Origin: Streptomyces longisporoflavus
Lineage (GTDB): Bacteria; Actinomycetota; Actinomycetes; Streptomycetales; Streptomycetaceae
Direction of reading: 5' to 3'
DNA: 64,000 nt
NCBI RefSeq assembly: GCF_014649775.1
Contig: NZ_BMTR01000007.1
Span: 248,001 to 312,000 of the forward strand
Made by a program: the position numbers and the translations under genes. Below, one piece after another: positions 6,550-15,935 of the stretch (position 1 is the first letter of the stretch; every line of letters begins with the position of its first letter). Under the pieces are notes generated by a model. The model was given only the letters and a program-made list of their open reading frames with translations, did no database searches and was not told where the DNA came from.

Positions 6550-9549
6550 GTGATACGAGATCAAGAAGAGGCGACGGAGCAGCAGGACGTGCACCCCGAT
6601 GAGACGGCGGGCACCCCTGCGGCCGAGGCGCGCCCGGACACCGGTGGGCACTCCCTGAAGAAGTACGAGAAGTACGAGAAGAGCGAGACGCCCGGCAGCA
6701 CGGACGAGCGGCCAGGGGACCTCGGCGCCGGGAACCTCGACGCCGGAGACCCCGACTCCGGAGGCCTCGACGCCAGAGACCCCGACCCCGGAGACCTCCG
6801 CAAGGGAAAACTCCGCGAGGAGAACCTGCGCCAGGAGGACCTGCGGGAGGGGGCGCACGCCCTCATTCCCGACGACGCCGGCTCCAGCCTCGCCGACGAC
6901 ACCGTTTCCGACTTCGCCGAGGGCGAAGGCGCGCACGCCGACCGCGTGGCCGGTGACGAACCGCTGCTCGCCGCGCGCGTGCACCGCCCCTCGGACCTGA
7001 TGCGGCTGCTCGTCGGCATCCTCGGGATCGTCGTGGTCCTCGCGATCGCCGCGTTCGCGCACGGCACGACGTCGGGGCTGGCCCAGGACATCGACAAGGG
7101 CACGGACCAGGCGCCCGACCTCCTGATCAAGTTCGCGGGACTCACCGCGAGCATCGGCGTCCTGCTCGTCCCCGTCGCGTTCGCCATCGAGCGCCTGGTC
7201 AAGCGGGACGGGCTGCGCATCGCCGACGGCGTCCTCGCGGCCGTCCTCGCGCACGGCGTGACGCTGGCCACCGACCTCTGGGTCGCCAAGGCCGCCCCGG
7301 ACTCCATCCAGGAGGCGCTGACCAGGCCGTCGCCCGGCGATCTGCACGCGCTCACCGATCCCGTGCACGGCTATCTCGCGCCCGTCATCGCGTACATGAC
7401 AGCCGTGGGGATGTCCCGCAGACCCCGTTGGCGCGTGGTGCTGTGGGTGGTGCTGCTTCTCGACGCCTTCACGATGCTCGTCACCGGCTACACCACACCG
7501 TTCTCGATCATCCTGACGGTCCTGCTCGGCTGGAGCGTGGCCTACGGAACGCTCTACGCGGTCGGCTCGCCGAACGTCCGCCCCACCGGCCAGACGCTCC
7601 TCGCGGGTCTGCGGCACGTCGGCTTCCACCCGGTGAGCGCGGCCCGCGAGGACGCCCCCGACAGCGAGCACGGCGACCGGGGCCGCCGCTATTTCGTCAC
7701 CCTGGAGGACGGCCCGCCCCTGGACGTCACGGTCATCGACCGCGAGCAGCAGGCGCAGGGCTTCTTCTACCGCGTATGGCGCAGGCTCACCCTGCGCGGC
7801 ATCACCCAGCGCCGCAGCCTGCAGTCGCTGCGCCAGGCCCTGGAGCAGGAGGCACTCCTCGCGTACGCGGCCATCGCGGCCGGGGCCAACGCGCCCAAGC
7901 TGATCGCCACCTCCGAGCTCGGTCCCGACGCGGTGATGCTCGTCTACGAACACACGGGCGGCCGCACCCTGGACTCCCTGCCCGACGACGCCATCACCGA
8001 CGAACTGCTGCGCGACACCTGGCGGCAGGTCCAGGCGCTCCAGTCGCGGCGGATCGCGCACCGCAGGCTCGCAGGTGACGCGATCTTGGTGGATCGTTCC
8101 GGCACGGTGATTCTCACCGACCTGCGCGGCGGTGAGATCGCCGCCGGTGACCTGGTCCTGCGGATGGACGTCGCCCAGCTCCTGACCGCCTTCGGGCTGC
8201 GCGTCGGCGCGGAGCGCGCGGTCGCCACCGCCCTGGACGTGCTCGGCCCCGACACGGTCGCCGACTGCCTCCCGCTGCTCCAGCCCATCGCCCTGACCCG
8301 CTCCACCCGCGGGACCCTGCGCAAGCTGGCGAGGGAGCGCTCGCAGCGCGAGCGCGAGGCGGTCCTGGAGGCGTCCCGCAAGGACAAGCTCGCCCGCGCG
8401 GCGGAGGCGGAGGCCAGCGCGGCGGCACAGGCGGCGGAGAAGGCCGACGGCGCCAAGGGCCCCGACCGCAAGACCGTGCGCGCGGAGAAGCAGGCCGAGA
8501 AGCAGGCGATAGACGTAGCGCTCGAACAGGCCCGCGAGGAGGATCTGCTCACCCAGATCCGCCACCAGGTGCTGCTCATCAGGCCGCAGGCGCCCGTCGA
8601 GCCCGCTCAGCTCGAGCGCATCAGGCCGCGCACGCTGATCAGCTTCATCGCCGGTGCCATCGGCGCGTACTTCCTGCTCTCGCAGCTCACCCACGTCGAC
8701 TTCAACACGATCGTCGCCGAGGCCGAATGGGGCTGGGTCGCCGTGGCCGTGGCCTGCTCGGCGCTGAGCTACTTCGCGGCGGCGATGAGCCTGCTCGGCT
8801 TCGTGCCGGAGCGTGTGCCGTTCCTGCGGGCGGTGCAGGCCCAGGTCGCCGGGTCGTTCGTGAAGATTGTGGCACCGGCCGCGGTGGGCGGCGTCGCGCT
8901 CAACACACGCTTCCTGCAACGCTCCGGGGTGCGTTCAGGCCTCGCGGTGGCGAGCGTCGGGGCCTCGCAGCTCTTCGGGCTCGGCTCGCACATCATGCTG
9001 CTGATGATCTTCGGCTACGTGACCGGCACGGAGAAGACACCGTCCCTGTCACCGTCCCGTACCGTCATCGCCGGTCTCCTCTCGGTCGCGGTGCTCGTGC
9101 TCGTGGTGACCGCGATCCCGTTCCTGCGGAAGTTCGTCGTCACGCGCGTGCGCTCGCTCTTCGCGGGCGTCGTGCCGCGCATGCTCGACGTGCTCCAGCG
9201 GCCCCAGAAGCTGCTCACCGGCATCGGCGGCATGCTGCTCCTGACGCTCATGTTCGTGCTCTGTCTCGACGCCTCGGTACGCGCCTTCAGCACCACGGAG
9301 ATGAAGCCGCTGACCCTGGCCAGCGTCGCCGTGGTCTTCCTGGCAGGCAACGCGCTCGGCTCGGCGGCGCCCACGCCCGGCGGTGTCGGGGCGGTCGAGG
9401 CGACGCTCACCTTCGGTCTGATCGCGGTGGGCGTGCCCAAGGACGTGGCCGCGCCCGCCGTACTGCTGTTCCGGCTCCTCACGCTGTGGCTGCCGGTGCT
9501 TCCGGGATGGCTGTTCTTCAACCATCTGACAAGGAAGGGCCTTCTTTAG
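6550..9549 (+). CDS. kinase-like plus LPG-synthase-TM/UPF0104 flippase-like membrane protein
   Basis: 999-residue integral membrane protein in three parts. Residues 1-150 are polar and reiterated (LDAGDPDSGGLDARDPDP) and likely disordered. An N-terminal membrane block with about 6 helices (starting LMRLLVGILGIVVVLAIAAF) follows. A cytosolic part resembles an aminoglycoside/protein kinase fold, but its catalytic loop reads IAHRRLAGDAILVDRSG, lacking a normal HRD. The C-terminal third is a lysylphosphatidylglycerol-synthase transmembrane domain with the conserved GSAAPTPGGVGAVEA. Members of that family flip or couple lipids; the substrate here is unknown. The reading start is GTG 6550; GTG 6589 has a better GGAGC upstream and may be the real one. 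Divergent from the ATL gene. Confidence 0.8.
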   Translation: MIRDQEEATEQQDVHPDETAGTPAAEARPDTGGHSLKKYEKYEKSETPGSTDERPGDLGAGNLDAGDPDSGGLDARDPDPGDLRKGKLREENLRQEDLREGAHALIPDDAGSSLADDTVSDFAEGEGAHADRVAGDEPLLAARVHRPSDLMRLLVGILGIVVVLAIAAFAHGTTSGLAQDIDKGTDQAPDLLIKFAGLTASIGVLLVPVAFAIERLVKRDGLRIADGVLAAVLAHGVTLATDLWVAKAAPDSIQEALTRPSPGDLHALTDPVHGYLAPVIAYMTAVGMSRRPRWRVVLWVVLLLDAFTMLVTGYTTPFSIILTVLLGWSVAYGTLYAVGSPNVRPTGQTLLAGLRHVGFHPVSAAREDAPDSEHGDRGRRYFVTLEDGPPLDVTVIDREQQAQGFFYRVWRRLTLRGITQRRSLQSLRQALEQEALLAYAAIAAGANAPKLIATSELGPDAVMLVYEHTGGRTLDSLPDDAITDELLRDTWRQVQALQSRRIAHRRLAGDAILVDRSGTVILTDLRGGEIAAGDLVLRMDVAQLLTAFGLRVGAERAVATALDVLGPDTVADCLPLLQPIALTRSTRGTLRKLARERSQREREAVLEASRKDKLARAAEAEASAAAQAAEKADGAKGPDRKTVRAEKQAEKQAIDVALEQAREEDLLTQIRHQVLLIRPQAPVEPAQLERIRPRTLISFIAGAIGAYFLLSQLTHVDFNTIVAEAEWGWVAVAVACSALSYFAAAMSLLGFVPERVPFLRAVQAQVAGSFVKIVAPAAVGGVALNTRFLQRSGVRSGLAVASVGASQLFGLGSHIMLLMIFGYVTGTEKTPSLSPSRTVIAGLLSVAVLVLVVTAIPFLRKFVVTRVRSLFAGVVPRMLDVLQRPQKLLTGIGGMLLLTLMFVLCLDASVRAFSTTEMKPLTLASVAVVFLAGNALGSAAPTPGGVGAVEATLTFGLIAVGVPKDVAAPAVLLFRLLTLWLPVLPGWLFFNHLTRKGLL

Positions 9550-9619
9550 GAAGGCGTGCACACCACGGAAGGGCGAGCAGGCCGTGCGCCCCGTCTGCGC
9601 CCCCCGCAGGATGGGAAGC

Positions 9620-11173
9620 ATGCCCAACCACAAGGCGCGTGCCGCCGCCACCGTCGTCCTGCTGTCCGCGACCCTCGCGGCCTGCAGCGACGACGGCTCC
9701 AAGTCCTCCAAGGACGCCAAGGACACGGACCTGTCGGCCCAGGAGCTCAGCTGGGAGGACTGCCCGGCGCCCGACGCCGCCGAAGGCGGCGGTGAGGCCC
9801 CGTCGCCGCTGCCCGGCGGCGCCGCATGGCAGTGCGCCACCATGAAGGCCCCCCTCGACTGGGACAAGCCCAAAGGCGACACCCTCGACATCGCCCTGAT
9901 CCGCGCCGCGGCGAGCGGCGGGAAGGACCGGCGGATCGGCTCGCTCGTCTTCAACTTCGGCGGCCCCGGCGGCTCGGGCGTGACCACGCTGCCCGCCTTC
10001 GGACAGGACTACGCCAAGCTGCGCACCCGCTACGACCTGGTGAGCTTCGACCCCCGCGGCGTCGGCCGCAGCGCGGGCGTGAAGTGCGAGGACGACGAGA
10101 AGCTCGACGCGTACTTCCAGGAGGACTCCACTCCCGACGACGACGCCGAGCGGAAGAAGCTCGTCGACAACGTGAAGGACTTCAACGGAGCCTGCGAGAA
10201 GAACTCCGGCAAGGTGCTCCCCCACGTACGCACCACCGACGCGGCCCGCGACATGGACCTGATGCGCCAGGTGCTCGGCGACGACAAGCTGCACTACTTC
10301 GGCATCTCGTACGGCACGGAACTCGGCGGCGTCTACGCGCACTTGTTCCCGGGGAAGGTGGGCCGTGCCGTCTTCGACGCGGTCGTCGACCCCACCGAGT
10401 CGGCCGAACAGGGTTCGCTGGGCCAGGCGAAGGGTTTCCAGCTCGCGCTCGACAACTACGCCGAGGACTGCACGTCGAAGGTCGAGGACTGCCCGGTCGG
10501 CGACACCGGGCAGGACGTGCAGGACAAGATCGCGGCGCTCCTCGAGAAGCTGGACTCCAAGCCGCTGCCGACCGGGGACTCCCGCGAACTGACGCAGACC
10601 GCCGCCACGAACGGCATCGCGCAGGCGCTGTACTCCCGGGACTTCTGGCCGTACCTCACCGAAGGCCTCGACCGGGCGTACGACGGCGACGGCCGGCTCC
10701 TCATGACGCTCTCCGACTCCATGAACGGGCGCAACGAGGACGGCACGTACAGCAACCTCCAGGCCGCCAACATCTCCGTCAACTGCGCGGACGACAAGGC
10801 GCGCTACACACCGGAGTACGTCGAGAAGAAACTCCCCGACTTCCGCAAGGCGTCACCGCTGTTCGGCGACTACCTGGCATGGGGCATGCTCGGCTGCACC
10901 GACTGGGCGGTGGACGGCGCCACCGACCACCCGGACGTCAGCGCACCGGACGCGCCGCCGATCGTCGTGATCGGCAACACCGGCGACCCGGCCACACCGT
11001 ACGAGGGCGCGAAGAAGATGGCCAAGGCGCTCGGCAAGGGCGTCGGCGTCGAGCTGACGTACAAGGGCCAGGGGCACGGGGCGTACGACAGCAAGAACAA
11101 GTGTGTGCGCGACGCGGTGAACGGCTATCTCCTGGACGGCACGGTGCCCGAGGAGGGCACTGTCTGCTCCTGA
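9620..11173 (+). CDS. secreted TAP-type alpha/beta hydrolase lipoprotein (tripeptidyl aminopeptidase-like), copy 1
   Basis: About 517-residue serine hydrolase with a lipoprotein signal (VVLLSATLAAC, lipobox LAAC). It has the oxyanion segment FNFGGPGGSG, the FDPRGVGRS motif, the nucleophile elbow GISYGTELGG and, in the TAP C-terminal domain, the acid and base motifs GNTGDPATPYEGA and GQGHGAY. Such enzymes remove tripeptides from the N-termini of secreted proteins. The gene just downstream encodes a second copy; adjacent mycelium-associated proteases of this type are known in S. lividans (slpD/slpE), to which the pair probably corresponds. Start is ATG 9620; ATG 9611 is equally possible in frame. 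Confidence 0.9.
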   Translation: MPNHKARAAATVVLLSATLAACSDDGSKSSKDAKDTDLSAQELSWEDCPAPDAAEGGGEAPSPLPGGAAWQCATMKAPLDWDKPKGDTLDIALIRAAASGGKDRRIGSLVFNFGGPGGSGVTTLPAFGQDYAKLRTRYDLVSFDPRGVGRSAGVKCEDDEKLDAYFQEDSTPDDDAERKKLVDNVKDFNGACEKNSGKVLPHVRTTDAARDMDLMRQVLGDDKLHYFGISYGTELGGVYAHLFPGKVGRAVFDAVVDPTESAEQGSLGQAKGFQLALDNYAEDCTSKVEDCPVGDTGQDVQDKIAALLEKLDSKPLPTGDSRELTQTAATNGIAQALYSRDFWPYLTEGLDRAYDGDGRLLMTLSDSMNGRNEDGTYSNLQAANISVNCADDKARYTPEYVEKKLPDFRKASPLFGDYLAWGMLGCTDWAVDGATDHPDVSAPDAPPIVVIGNTGDPATPYEGAKKMAKALGKGVGVELTYKGQGHGAYDSKNKCVRDAVNGYLLDGTVPEEGTVCS

Positions 11174-11336
11174 GGGCGCGGTCAGCTCCCGGGGGCACGG
11201 TCGGTTCCCGGGGGCAGGGCAAGCTCCCGGAGGCAGGTCCCGCCCCTGACGCGGCAAGGGCCCGCGGCCCCCCGGAGCCACTGTCGGTGGCCCCAATTAC
11301 TATGGCTTGACTGTCTTCCGAGGGGGGAAGCGCTCC

Positions 11337-12896
11337 ATGCCGCGTCTCGTACGGTCAGCGGCTCTGGCCGCCGCAGGAATTCTGGTGGCGGGGCTCGCCG
11401 TCGGCTGCAGCGGCTCCGACGGGGGCGACGGCGACGCGAAGCCCGCGCCGACCGGTCCCGAGCAGTCGCCGAGGCCCGATCCCTCCTCCACCCTGCCCGC
11501 CTCGCTGACCACCCAGAAGCTCGACTGGGGCGGCTGCGAGGCGGTCGGCGACGAGCCCGCGCCCGGCTCCGAGTGGCAGTGCTCGACCCTCAAGGTCCCC
11601 TTGGACTACGAGAAGCCGGACGGCGAGACGATCGACGTCGCGCTGATCCGCACCAGGTCCACCGGCAAGGGCGAGCGCATCGGTTCGCTCCTGTTCAACT
11701 TCGGCGGGCCGGGCGGCTCCGGCGTCTCCATGCTGCCGTCCTTCGCCGACATGTACGACTCGCTGCGCGGCCGGTACGACCTGGTGAGCTTCGACCCGCG
11801 CGGGGTCGCCGGCAGCGAGGGCGTGCGCTGCCGCAGCGACAAGGAGACCGAGGCCGCGGAGTCCGTCGACATGACTCCGGACACCGCGGCGGAGGAAGCG
11901 GCGTACTTCAAGGACGCGGCCGACTTCGGCGCCGGCTGCGCGCGCGACGCGGGCAAGCTCCTCGGCCATGTCTCGACGGTCGAGGCCGCCAAGGACATGG
12001 ACGTGATGCGCCAGGTGCTCGGCGACGAGAAGCTGCACTACATGGGCGTCTCGTACGGCACCGAACTCGGCGGGACCTACGCCCACTTGTTCCCCCGGAA
12101 GGTGGGACGCCTCACGCTGGACGCCGTCGTCGACCCGTCCGCGGACTCGACGGGCCACGCCAAGAACCAGGCACGTGGCTTCCAGCGCGCCCTGGAGAAC
12201 TACCTGAAGTCCTCGGGCCAGGACCCGAAGGCGGGCTCGCAGAAGATAGTGCGTCTCCTGAAGCGCCTGGACGCCGAGCCGCTGCCCGCGTCCGGCGACC
12301 GGAAGCTCACCCAGTCCCTGGCGACCACCGGCATCTCGGTCACCCTCTACAGCCGGCAGAGCTGGCCCGCCCTGACCCGCGGTCTGGAGCAGGCCGAGAA
12401 GGGCGACGGCTCGGCCCTCCTCCAGCTCGCCGACGCGTACAACGAACGCTCCTCGTCCGGCCGTTACAGCACCGCCAGCCACTCGCAGCGCTCGATAGCC
12501 TGCCTCGACGCCAAGGACCGGACGACGCCCCCCGAGGCGAAGGCGCGGCTCGGCGAGTTCCGGGAGATATCGCCCGTCTTCGGCGAGTTCATGGGCTGGG
12601 ACACGGCGGGCTGGTGCCACGAGTGGCCGGTGGCCGGACTGCACGACTCCCCCGACGTGAGCGCTCCGGGCGCTGCCCCGATCCTGGTCGTCGGCAACAC
12701 CGGCGACCCGGCGACGCCCTACGAAGGCGCCCGCAAGATGGCGGACGAGCTGGGCAAGGGCGTCGGCGTCCAGCTGACCTGGAAGGGCGAGGGCCACGGG
12801 GCGTACGGCAGCGGGAGCGACTGCGTCGACGAGACGGTCAACGCCTACTTGCTGAACGGCAAGACCCCGAAGGACGGCAAGGTCTGCGAGACGTAA
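11337..12896 (+). CDS. secreted TAP-type alpha/beta hydrolase lipoprotein, copy 2
   Basis: 519-residue paralogue of the upstream hydrolase. It has a lipoprotein signal (ILVAGLAVGC), FNFGGPGGSG, FDPRGVAGS, nucleophile elbow GVSYGTELGG, acid motif GNTGDPATPYEGA and histidine motif GEGHGAY. Start ATG 11337 is preceded by GAGGGGGGAAGC at proper spacing. The first copy ends 163 bases upstream, so the pair is a tandem duplication, probably with separate promoters since a GC-rich inverted repeat lies between. A strong bidirectional terminator follows. The two share the catalytic set but differ in the central cap region, which suggests different peptide preferences. Confidence 0.9.
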   Translation: MPRLVRSAALAAAGILVAGLAVGCSGSDGGDGDAKPAPTGPEQSPRPDPSSTLPASLTTQKLDWGGCEAVGDEPAPGSEWQCSTLKVPLDYEKPDGETIDVALIRTRSTGKGERIGSLLFNFGGPGGSGVSMLPSFADMYDSLRGRYDLVSFDPRGVAGSEGVRCRSDKETEAAESVDMTPDTAAEEAAYFKDAADFGAGCARDAGKLLGHVSTVEAAKDMDVMRQVLGDEKLHYMGVSYGTELGGTYAHLFPRKVGRLTLDAVVDPSADSTGHAKNQARGFQRALENYLKSSGQDPKAGSQKIVRLLKRLDAEPLPASGDRKLTQSLATTGISVTLYSRQSWPALTRGLEQAEKGDGSALLQLADAYNERSSSGRYSTASHSQRSIACLDAKDRTTPPEAKARLGEFREISPVFGEFMGWDTAGWCHEWPVAGLHDSPDVSAPGAAPILVVGNTGDPATPYEGARKMADELGKGVGVQLTWKGEGHGAYGSGSDCVDETVNAYLLNGKTPKDGKVCET

Positions 12897-12906
12897 GAGG
12901 TCAAAC

Positions 12907-12942
12907 GAGAGGGGCCCGCACCCATGGGTGCGGGCCCCTCTC
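12907..12942. terminator. perfect bidirectional hairpin terminator
   Basis: A perfect 36-base palindrome with an 18-base arm (GAGAGGGGCCCGCACCCA) lies between the convergent hydrolase and moeZ genes, 11 bases after one stop codon and 17 bases before the other. Confidence 0.92.
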
Positions 12943-12958
12943 CGTTCAAGCGCTACGC

Positions 12959-14137
12959 CTAGTAGACCGGCTTCTCGGGCTCGATCTGGTTGACCCAGCC
13001 GATCACGCCGCCGCCCACGTGCACCGCGTCGCTGAAGCCCGCGGACTTCAGCACGGCGAGGACCTCCGCGGACCGGACACCCGTCTTGCAGTGCAAGACG
13101 ATCTTCTTGTCCTGCGGAAGGCTCTCCAGGGCGGTGCCCATGAGGAACTCGTTCTTCGGGATCAGCTTGGCGCCGGGGATCGAGACGATCTCGTACTCGT
13201 TCTGCTCACGGACGTCGATGATCTCGATCTTCTCGTCCGCGTCGATCCACTCCTTGAGCTGCTTGGGAGTGATCGTCGCGCCGAGCGCCGCCTCCTGCGC
13301 CTCGTCCGACACGACGCCGCAGAAGGCCTCGTAGTCGATGAGCTCGGTGACGGTGGCGTTCGGGCCGCAGACCGCGCAGTCGGGGTCCTTGCGGACCTTG
13401 ACCTGGCGGTACTGCATCTCCAGGGCGTCGTAGATCATCAGGCGGCCGACCAGCGGGTCGCCCACGCCGGCCAGGACCTTGATCGCCTCGGTGACCTGGA
13501 TGGAGCCGATCGACGCGCAGAGCACGCCGAGCACGCCGCCCTCGGCGCAGGACGGGACCATGCCGGGGGGCGGGGGCTCCGGGTAGAGGCAGCGGTAGCA
13601 CGGACCGTGCTCGCTCCAGAAGACGGACGCCTGGCCGTCGAAGCGGTAGATCGAACCCCATACGTACGGCTTGTTGAGCAGCACGCAGGCGTCGTTGACC
13701 AGGTAACGCGTGGCGAAGTTGTCCGTGCCGTCGACGATCAGGTCGTACTGGCCGAAGATGTCCATCACGTTCTCGGCTTCGAGCCGCTCTTCGTGGAGGA
13801 TCACGTTCACGTACGGGTTGATGCCGAGGACGGAGTCCTTCGCCGACGCCGCCTTGGAGCGGCCGATGTCGGCCTGGCTGTGGATGATCTGGCGCTGCAG
13901 GTTCGACTCGTCGACCTCGTCGAACTCCACGATGCCGAGCGTGCCGACGCCCGCCGCGGCGAGGTACATCAGCGCCGGTGACCCGAGGCCGCCGGCGCCG
14001 ACACAGAGCACCTTGGCGTTCTTCAGCCGCTTCTGCCCGTCCATCCCGACGTCGGGGATGATCAGGTGGCGGGAGTACCTGCGGACCTCGTCGACGGTGA
14101 GCTCAGATGCTGGCTCGACCAGGGGTGGCAGCGACAC
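12959..14137 (-). CDS. moeZ: MoeZ adenylyltransferase/sulfurtransferase
   Basis: 392-residue fusion of a ThiF/MoeB/UBA-type adenylyltransferase and a rhodanese domain. The nucleotide-binding motif GAGGLGSPALMYLAAAGVG is at about 48-66, followed by RQIIH, DGTDNFATR and zinc-binding pairs CYRCLYP and CAVCGP. The rhodanese domain near the end has the active-site loop CKTGVRS (Cys about 347). It activates the C-terminal glycine of ubiquitin-like sulphur carriers (MoaD, ThiS, CysO types) as acyl-adenylate and then loads sulphur, supporting molybdopterin, thiamine, cysteine and, in actinomycetes, some natural-product thiolation. GTG 14137 has CGGAG 6-7 bases upstream. Confidence 0.95.
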   Translation of the reverse strand: MSLPPLVEPASELTVDEVRRYSRHLIIPDVGMDGQKRLKNAKVLCVGAGGLGSPALMYLAAAGVGTLGIVEFDEVDESNLQRQIIHSQADIGRSKAASAKDSVLGINPYVNVILHEERLEAENVMDIFGQYDLIVDGTDNFATRYLVNDACVLLNKPYVWGSIYRFDGQASVFWSEHGPCYRCLYPEPPPPGMVPSCAEGGVLGVLCASIGSIQVTEAIKVLAGVGDPLVGRLMIYDALEMQYRQVKVRKDPDCAVCGPNATVTELIDYEAFCGVVSDEAQEAALGATITPKQLKEWIDADEKIEIIDVREQNEYEIVSIPGAKLIPKNEFLMGTALESLPQDKKIVLHCKTGVRSAEVLAVLKSAGFSDAVHVGGGVIGWVNQIEPEKPVY

Positions 14138-14200
14138 GGAGACTCCGTTGGTCGGTATGTGGAAACGGTTGTTCTGTCCGTAACACTGCCACGCCCCTCT

Positions 14201-14950
14201 TCATTCCGAGACACCCGTTCCGATGCGCGAGACGATTTCGTCCCAGTACCCGGGCAGGGATTCCCAGGGGTCGCCCGCTCCCCCGCTGTCCACCCGGTCG
14301 GTGAAGTAGATCGTCGACGCGCCCTGCCAGCGTGCGATGCGCAGCGCCTCTTCGAGGTGGCCGCGCGGCATGCCGTGCACGAAGTGGCAGAAGCGCTCGG
14401 GCGGGTAGTCGGCGGTCCACTCGGCCACCTGTGACCAGCGGTAATCGCTCCAGGCGCCCGAGAAGGTCACCAACTGGTCGGCGGATTCGGCGTATCCCGG
14501 ATAGGGGTGCGTGCCGTGCCCGAGGACGATGTGGGCGTCGTCGCAGAGCGCCCGCAGCGTGGTGACCGTCCTGCGCACCCCGGGGAGCGCGGTCCGCTCC
14601 GTGGGACAGCGGTCCAGCGAGAAGCCGTCGACCTGATACCAGTCGAGATAGCGGTGGGCGTCGGAGACGAGCTCCCCGAAGCCGCGCGCTCCGTACGTCA
14701 CGTCGAGGTGACCGAGAACACGTACGCCCGCGTTCCGCAGCCGCCCCGCCGCCTCCAGGCAGTGCGGGTCGGGCCGGTCTCCGGGGCCCCTGCTGACGTT
14801 GAGCACGACCCAGTCCAAGGGGGTCCCGGGGCGGGTCAGTTCGGACCATTCGACCGGTGCGACGAGGGGATGCGCGAAACCGGGGATGCCGAAGCCGAGA
14901 CGTACGTCGGTGTGTGCGGTGCCTGTGGCTGTGCTGGTCAGATGCGGCAT
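14201..14950 (-). CDS. spherulation-specific family 4 (spherulin-4) glycosidase-like protein
   Basis: 249-residue protein of the spherulin-4 type, a TIM-barrel family that includes Sph3 and the hydrolase domain of PelA, which cleave galactosaminogalactan-like or Pel polysaccharide. Visible features are GIPGFAHPLVAP, WVVLNVSRGPGDRPDP, LGHLDVTYGARG, VDGFSLDRCPTE and LGHGTHPYPGY, the last three holding the acidic residues expected at strand ends. There is no signal peptide, so either it acts in the cytosol or uses another export path. Its start overlaps the upstream epimerase by 13 bases, implying translational coupling. In this locus it is the best candidate for trimming or quality control of the glycan. 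Confidence 0.82.
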   Translation of the reverse strand: MPHLTSTATGTAHTDVRLGFGIPGFAHPLVAPVEWSELTRPGTPLDWVVLNVSRGPGDRPDPHCLEAAGRLRNAGVRVLGHLDVTYGARGFGELVSDAHRYLDWYQVDGFSLDRCPTERTALPGVRRTVTTLRALCDDAHIVLGHGTHPYPGYAESADQLVTFSGAWSDYRWSQVAEWTADYPPERFCHFVHGMPRGHLEEALRIARWQGASTIYFTDRVDSGGAGDPWESLPGYWDEIVSRIGTGVSE

Positions 14951-15891
14951 GCCGCCTCCATCCAGATGTCGGCGAGTGATTCTTCGAGGTTGATCCGGGG
15001 CCGCCAGCCGAGCCGGTCGCGCGCGGTGCGCACGTCCGCCTGCTGCCAGCTGCCGCAGCCGTCCGGGTAGGGGTAGGCGGCGGGGTTCCCGTGGTCGGAT
15101 TCGGCGCGGGGGTGCCCGATGGATTGCCTCAGGCCGCCTTGGTCGAGCTCGTGCAGGGCGCCGCCGTACCCGGCGACGCGCGCCAGGACCGCCGCCGCGT
15201 CGCGCAGACGTACGGCACGGCCCGCGCCGATGTTCACGATGCCCTGGGCCGCGGAGAGCGAGGCGGCGTGCACGGCGCGCGCCACGTCGCGTACGTCGAT
15301 GAAGTCCCGCTGCACGCCGAGGCCCCCGAGCTTGAGCTCGCCGTCACCGGACTGCATGGCGCGCCGCATGGCCTCGGCGAGCCGCCCGAGCGGCGATCCG
15401 GCCGGGGTGCCGGGGCCCGCGGGCGAGAACACCCGCAGGACGACGGCGTCGAGACCCGACCCGAGGACCAGCTCGGTACCGGCGAGCTTGCTGACTCCGT
15501 ACGGTCCGCCGGGCCTGGGCACGGCGTCCTCCGCGGTGGAGGACCCCGGCTGGCTCGGCCCGTACTCGGCGCCGCATCCGAGCTGCACGAGCCGCGCCCC
15601 GCATCCGCTGCGGCGCAGTGCCTCGCAGATCGTGGCGACGGCGACGGTGTTGTGCCGGGTCAGCTCGCGGGCGCCGCCGCGGGTGGCGCCCGCGCAGTTG
15701 ATGACGACGCCCGGGTGCACCGCGTCCAGGAAGCGGGTGAGCGCGCCGGGGCTGCCGCTCGCGAGGTCGAACCGTACGTCCGAGTCGTCTCCGCGGCCGA
15801 GCGCGGTGAGCTGCACCGCCGGGTCGGCGAGCAGCCGGTCGGCGACGAACCGGCCGAGGTATCCGTTGGCTCCGATCAGCAGCACCCTCAT
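14938..15891 (-). CDS. NAD(P)-dependent nucleotide-sugar epimerase/dehydratase (extended SDR)
   Basis: 317-residue extended short-chain dehydrogenase. The nucleotide-binding GANGYLG begins at residue 8, the catalytic YGVSK lies near 140, and QRDFIDVRDVARAVHAA is the usual sugar-epimerase segment before the substrate part. Role inferred: converts a UDP- or dTDP-sugar, for example making a galacto-configured precursor for the neighbouring glycosyltransferase; the exact sugar cannot be read from sequence. Start ATG 15891 is preceded by GGGAGC and overlaps the stop of a 15-codon mini-ORF by ATGA. It is co-directional with the membrane protein and PelF-like genes upstream and coupled to the spherulin-4 gene downstream. 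Confidence 0.9.
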   Translation of the reverse strand: MRVLLIGANGYLGRFVADRLLADPAVQLTALGRGDDSDVRFDLASGSPGALTRFLDAVHPGVVINCAGATRGGARELTRHNTVAVATICEALRRSGCGARLVQLGCGAEYGPSQPGSSTAEDAVPRPGGPYGVSKLAGTELVLGSGLDAVVLRVFSPAGPGTPAGSPLGRLAEAMRRAMQSGDGELKLGGLGVQRDFIDVRDVARAVHAASLSAAQGIVNIGAGRAVRLRDAAAVLARVAGYGGALHELDQGGLRQSIGHPRAESDHGNPAAYPYPDGCGSWQQADVRTARDRLGWRPRINLEESLADIWMEAACRI

Positions 15892-15935
15892 CGGGCGGCT
15901 CCCTGGTCGGTTTCTCGGATACTGGGGGTGCTCAT
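15888..15935 (-). CDS. 15-codon mini-ORF coupled to the epimerase
   Basis: ATG 15935 has AAGGAGA 8 bases upstream, the best ribosome-binding site in this operon. It reads MSTPSIRETDQGAAR and stops in TGA that overlaps the epimerase ATG (ATGA). Function unknown; it may simply load ribosomes for the epimerase, or be a real small protein. It is not cysteine-, arginine- or leucine-biased as attenuation leaders are. Confidence 0.5.
   Translation of the reverse strand: MSTPSIRETDQGAAR

Noticed and set aside
6532..8919. 795-codon minus-strand ORF
   Set aside because: Antisense to the flippase-like gene; Arg/Gly/Asp-rich composition without motifs.
11573..13981. 802-codon plus-strand ORF across two genes
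   Set aside because: Runs out of frame through a TAP hydrolase, across a perfect terminator and antisense to moeZ.
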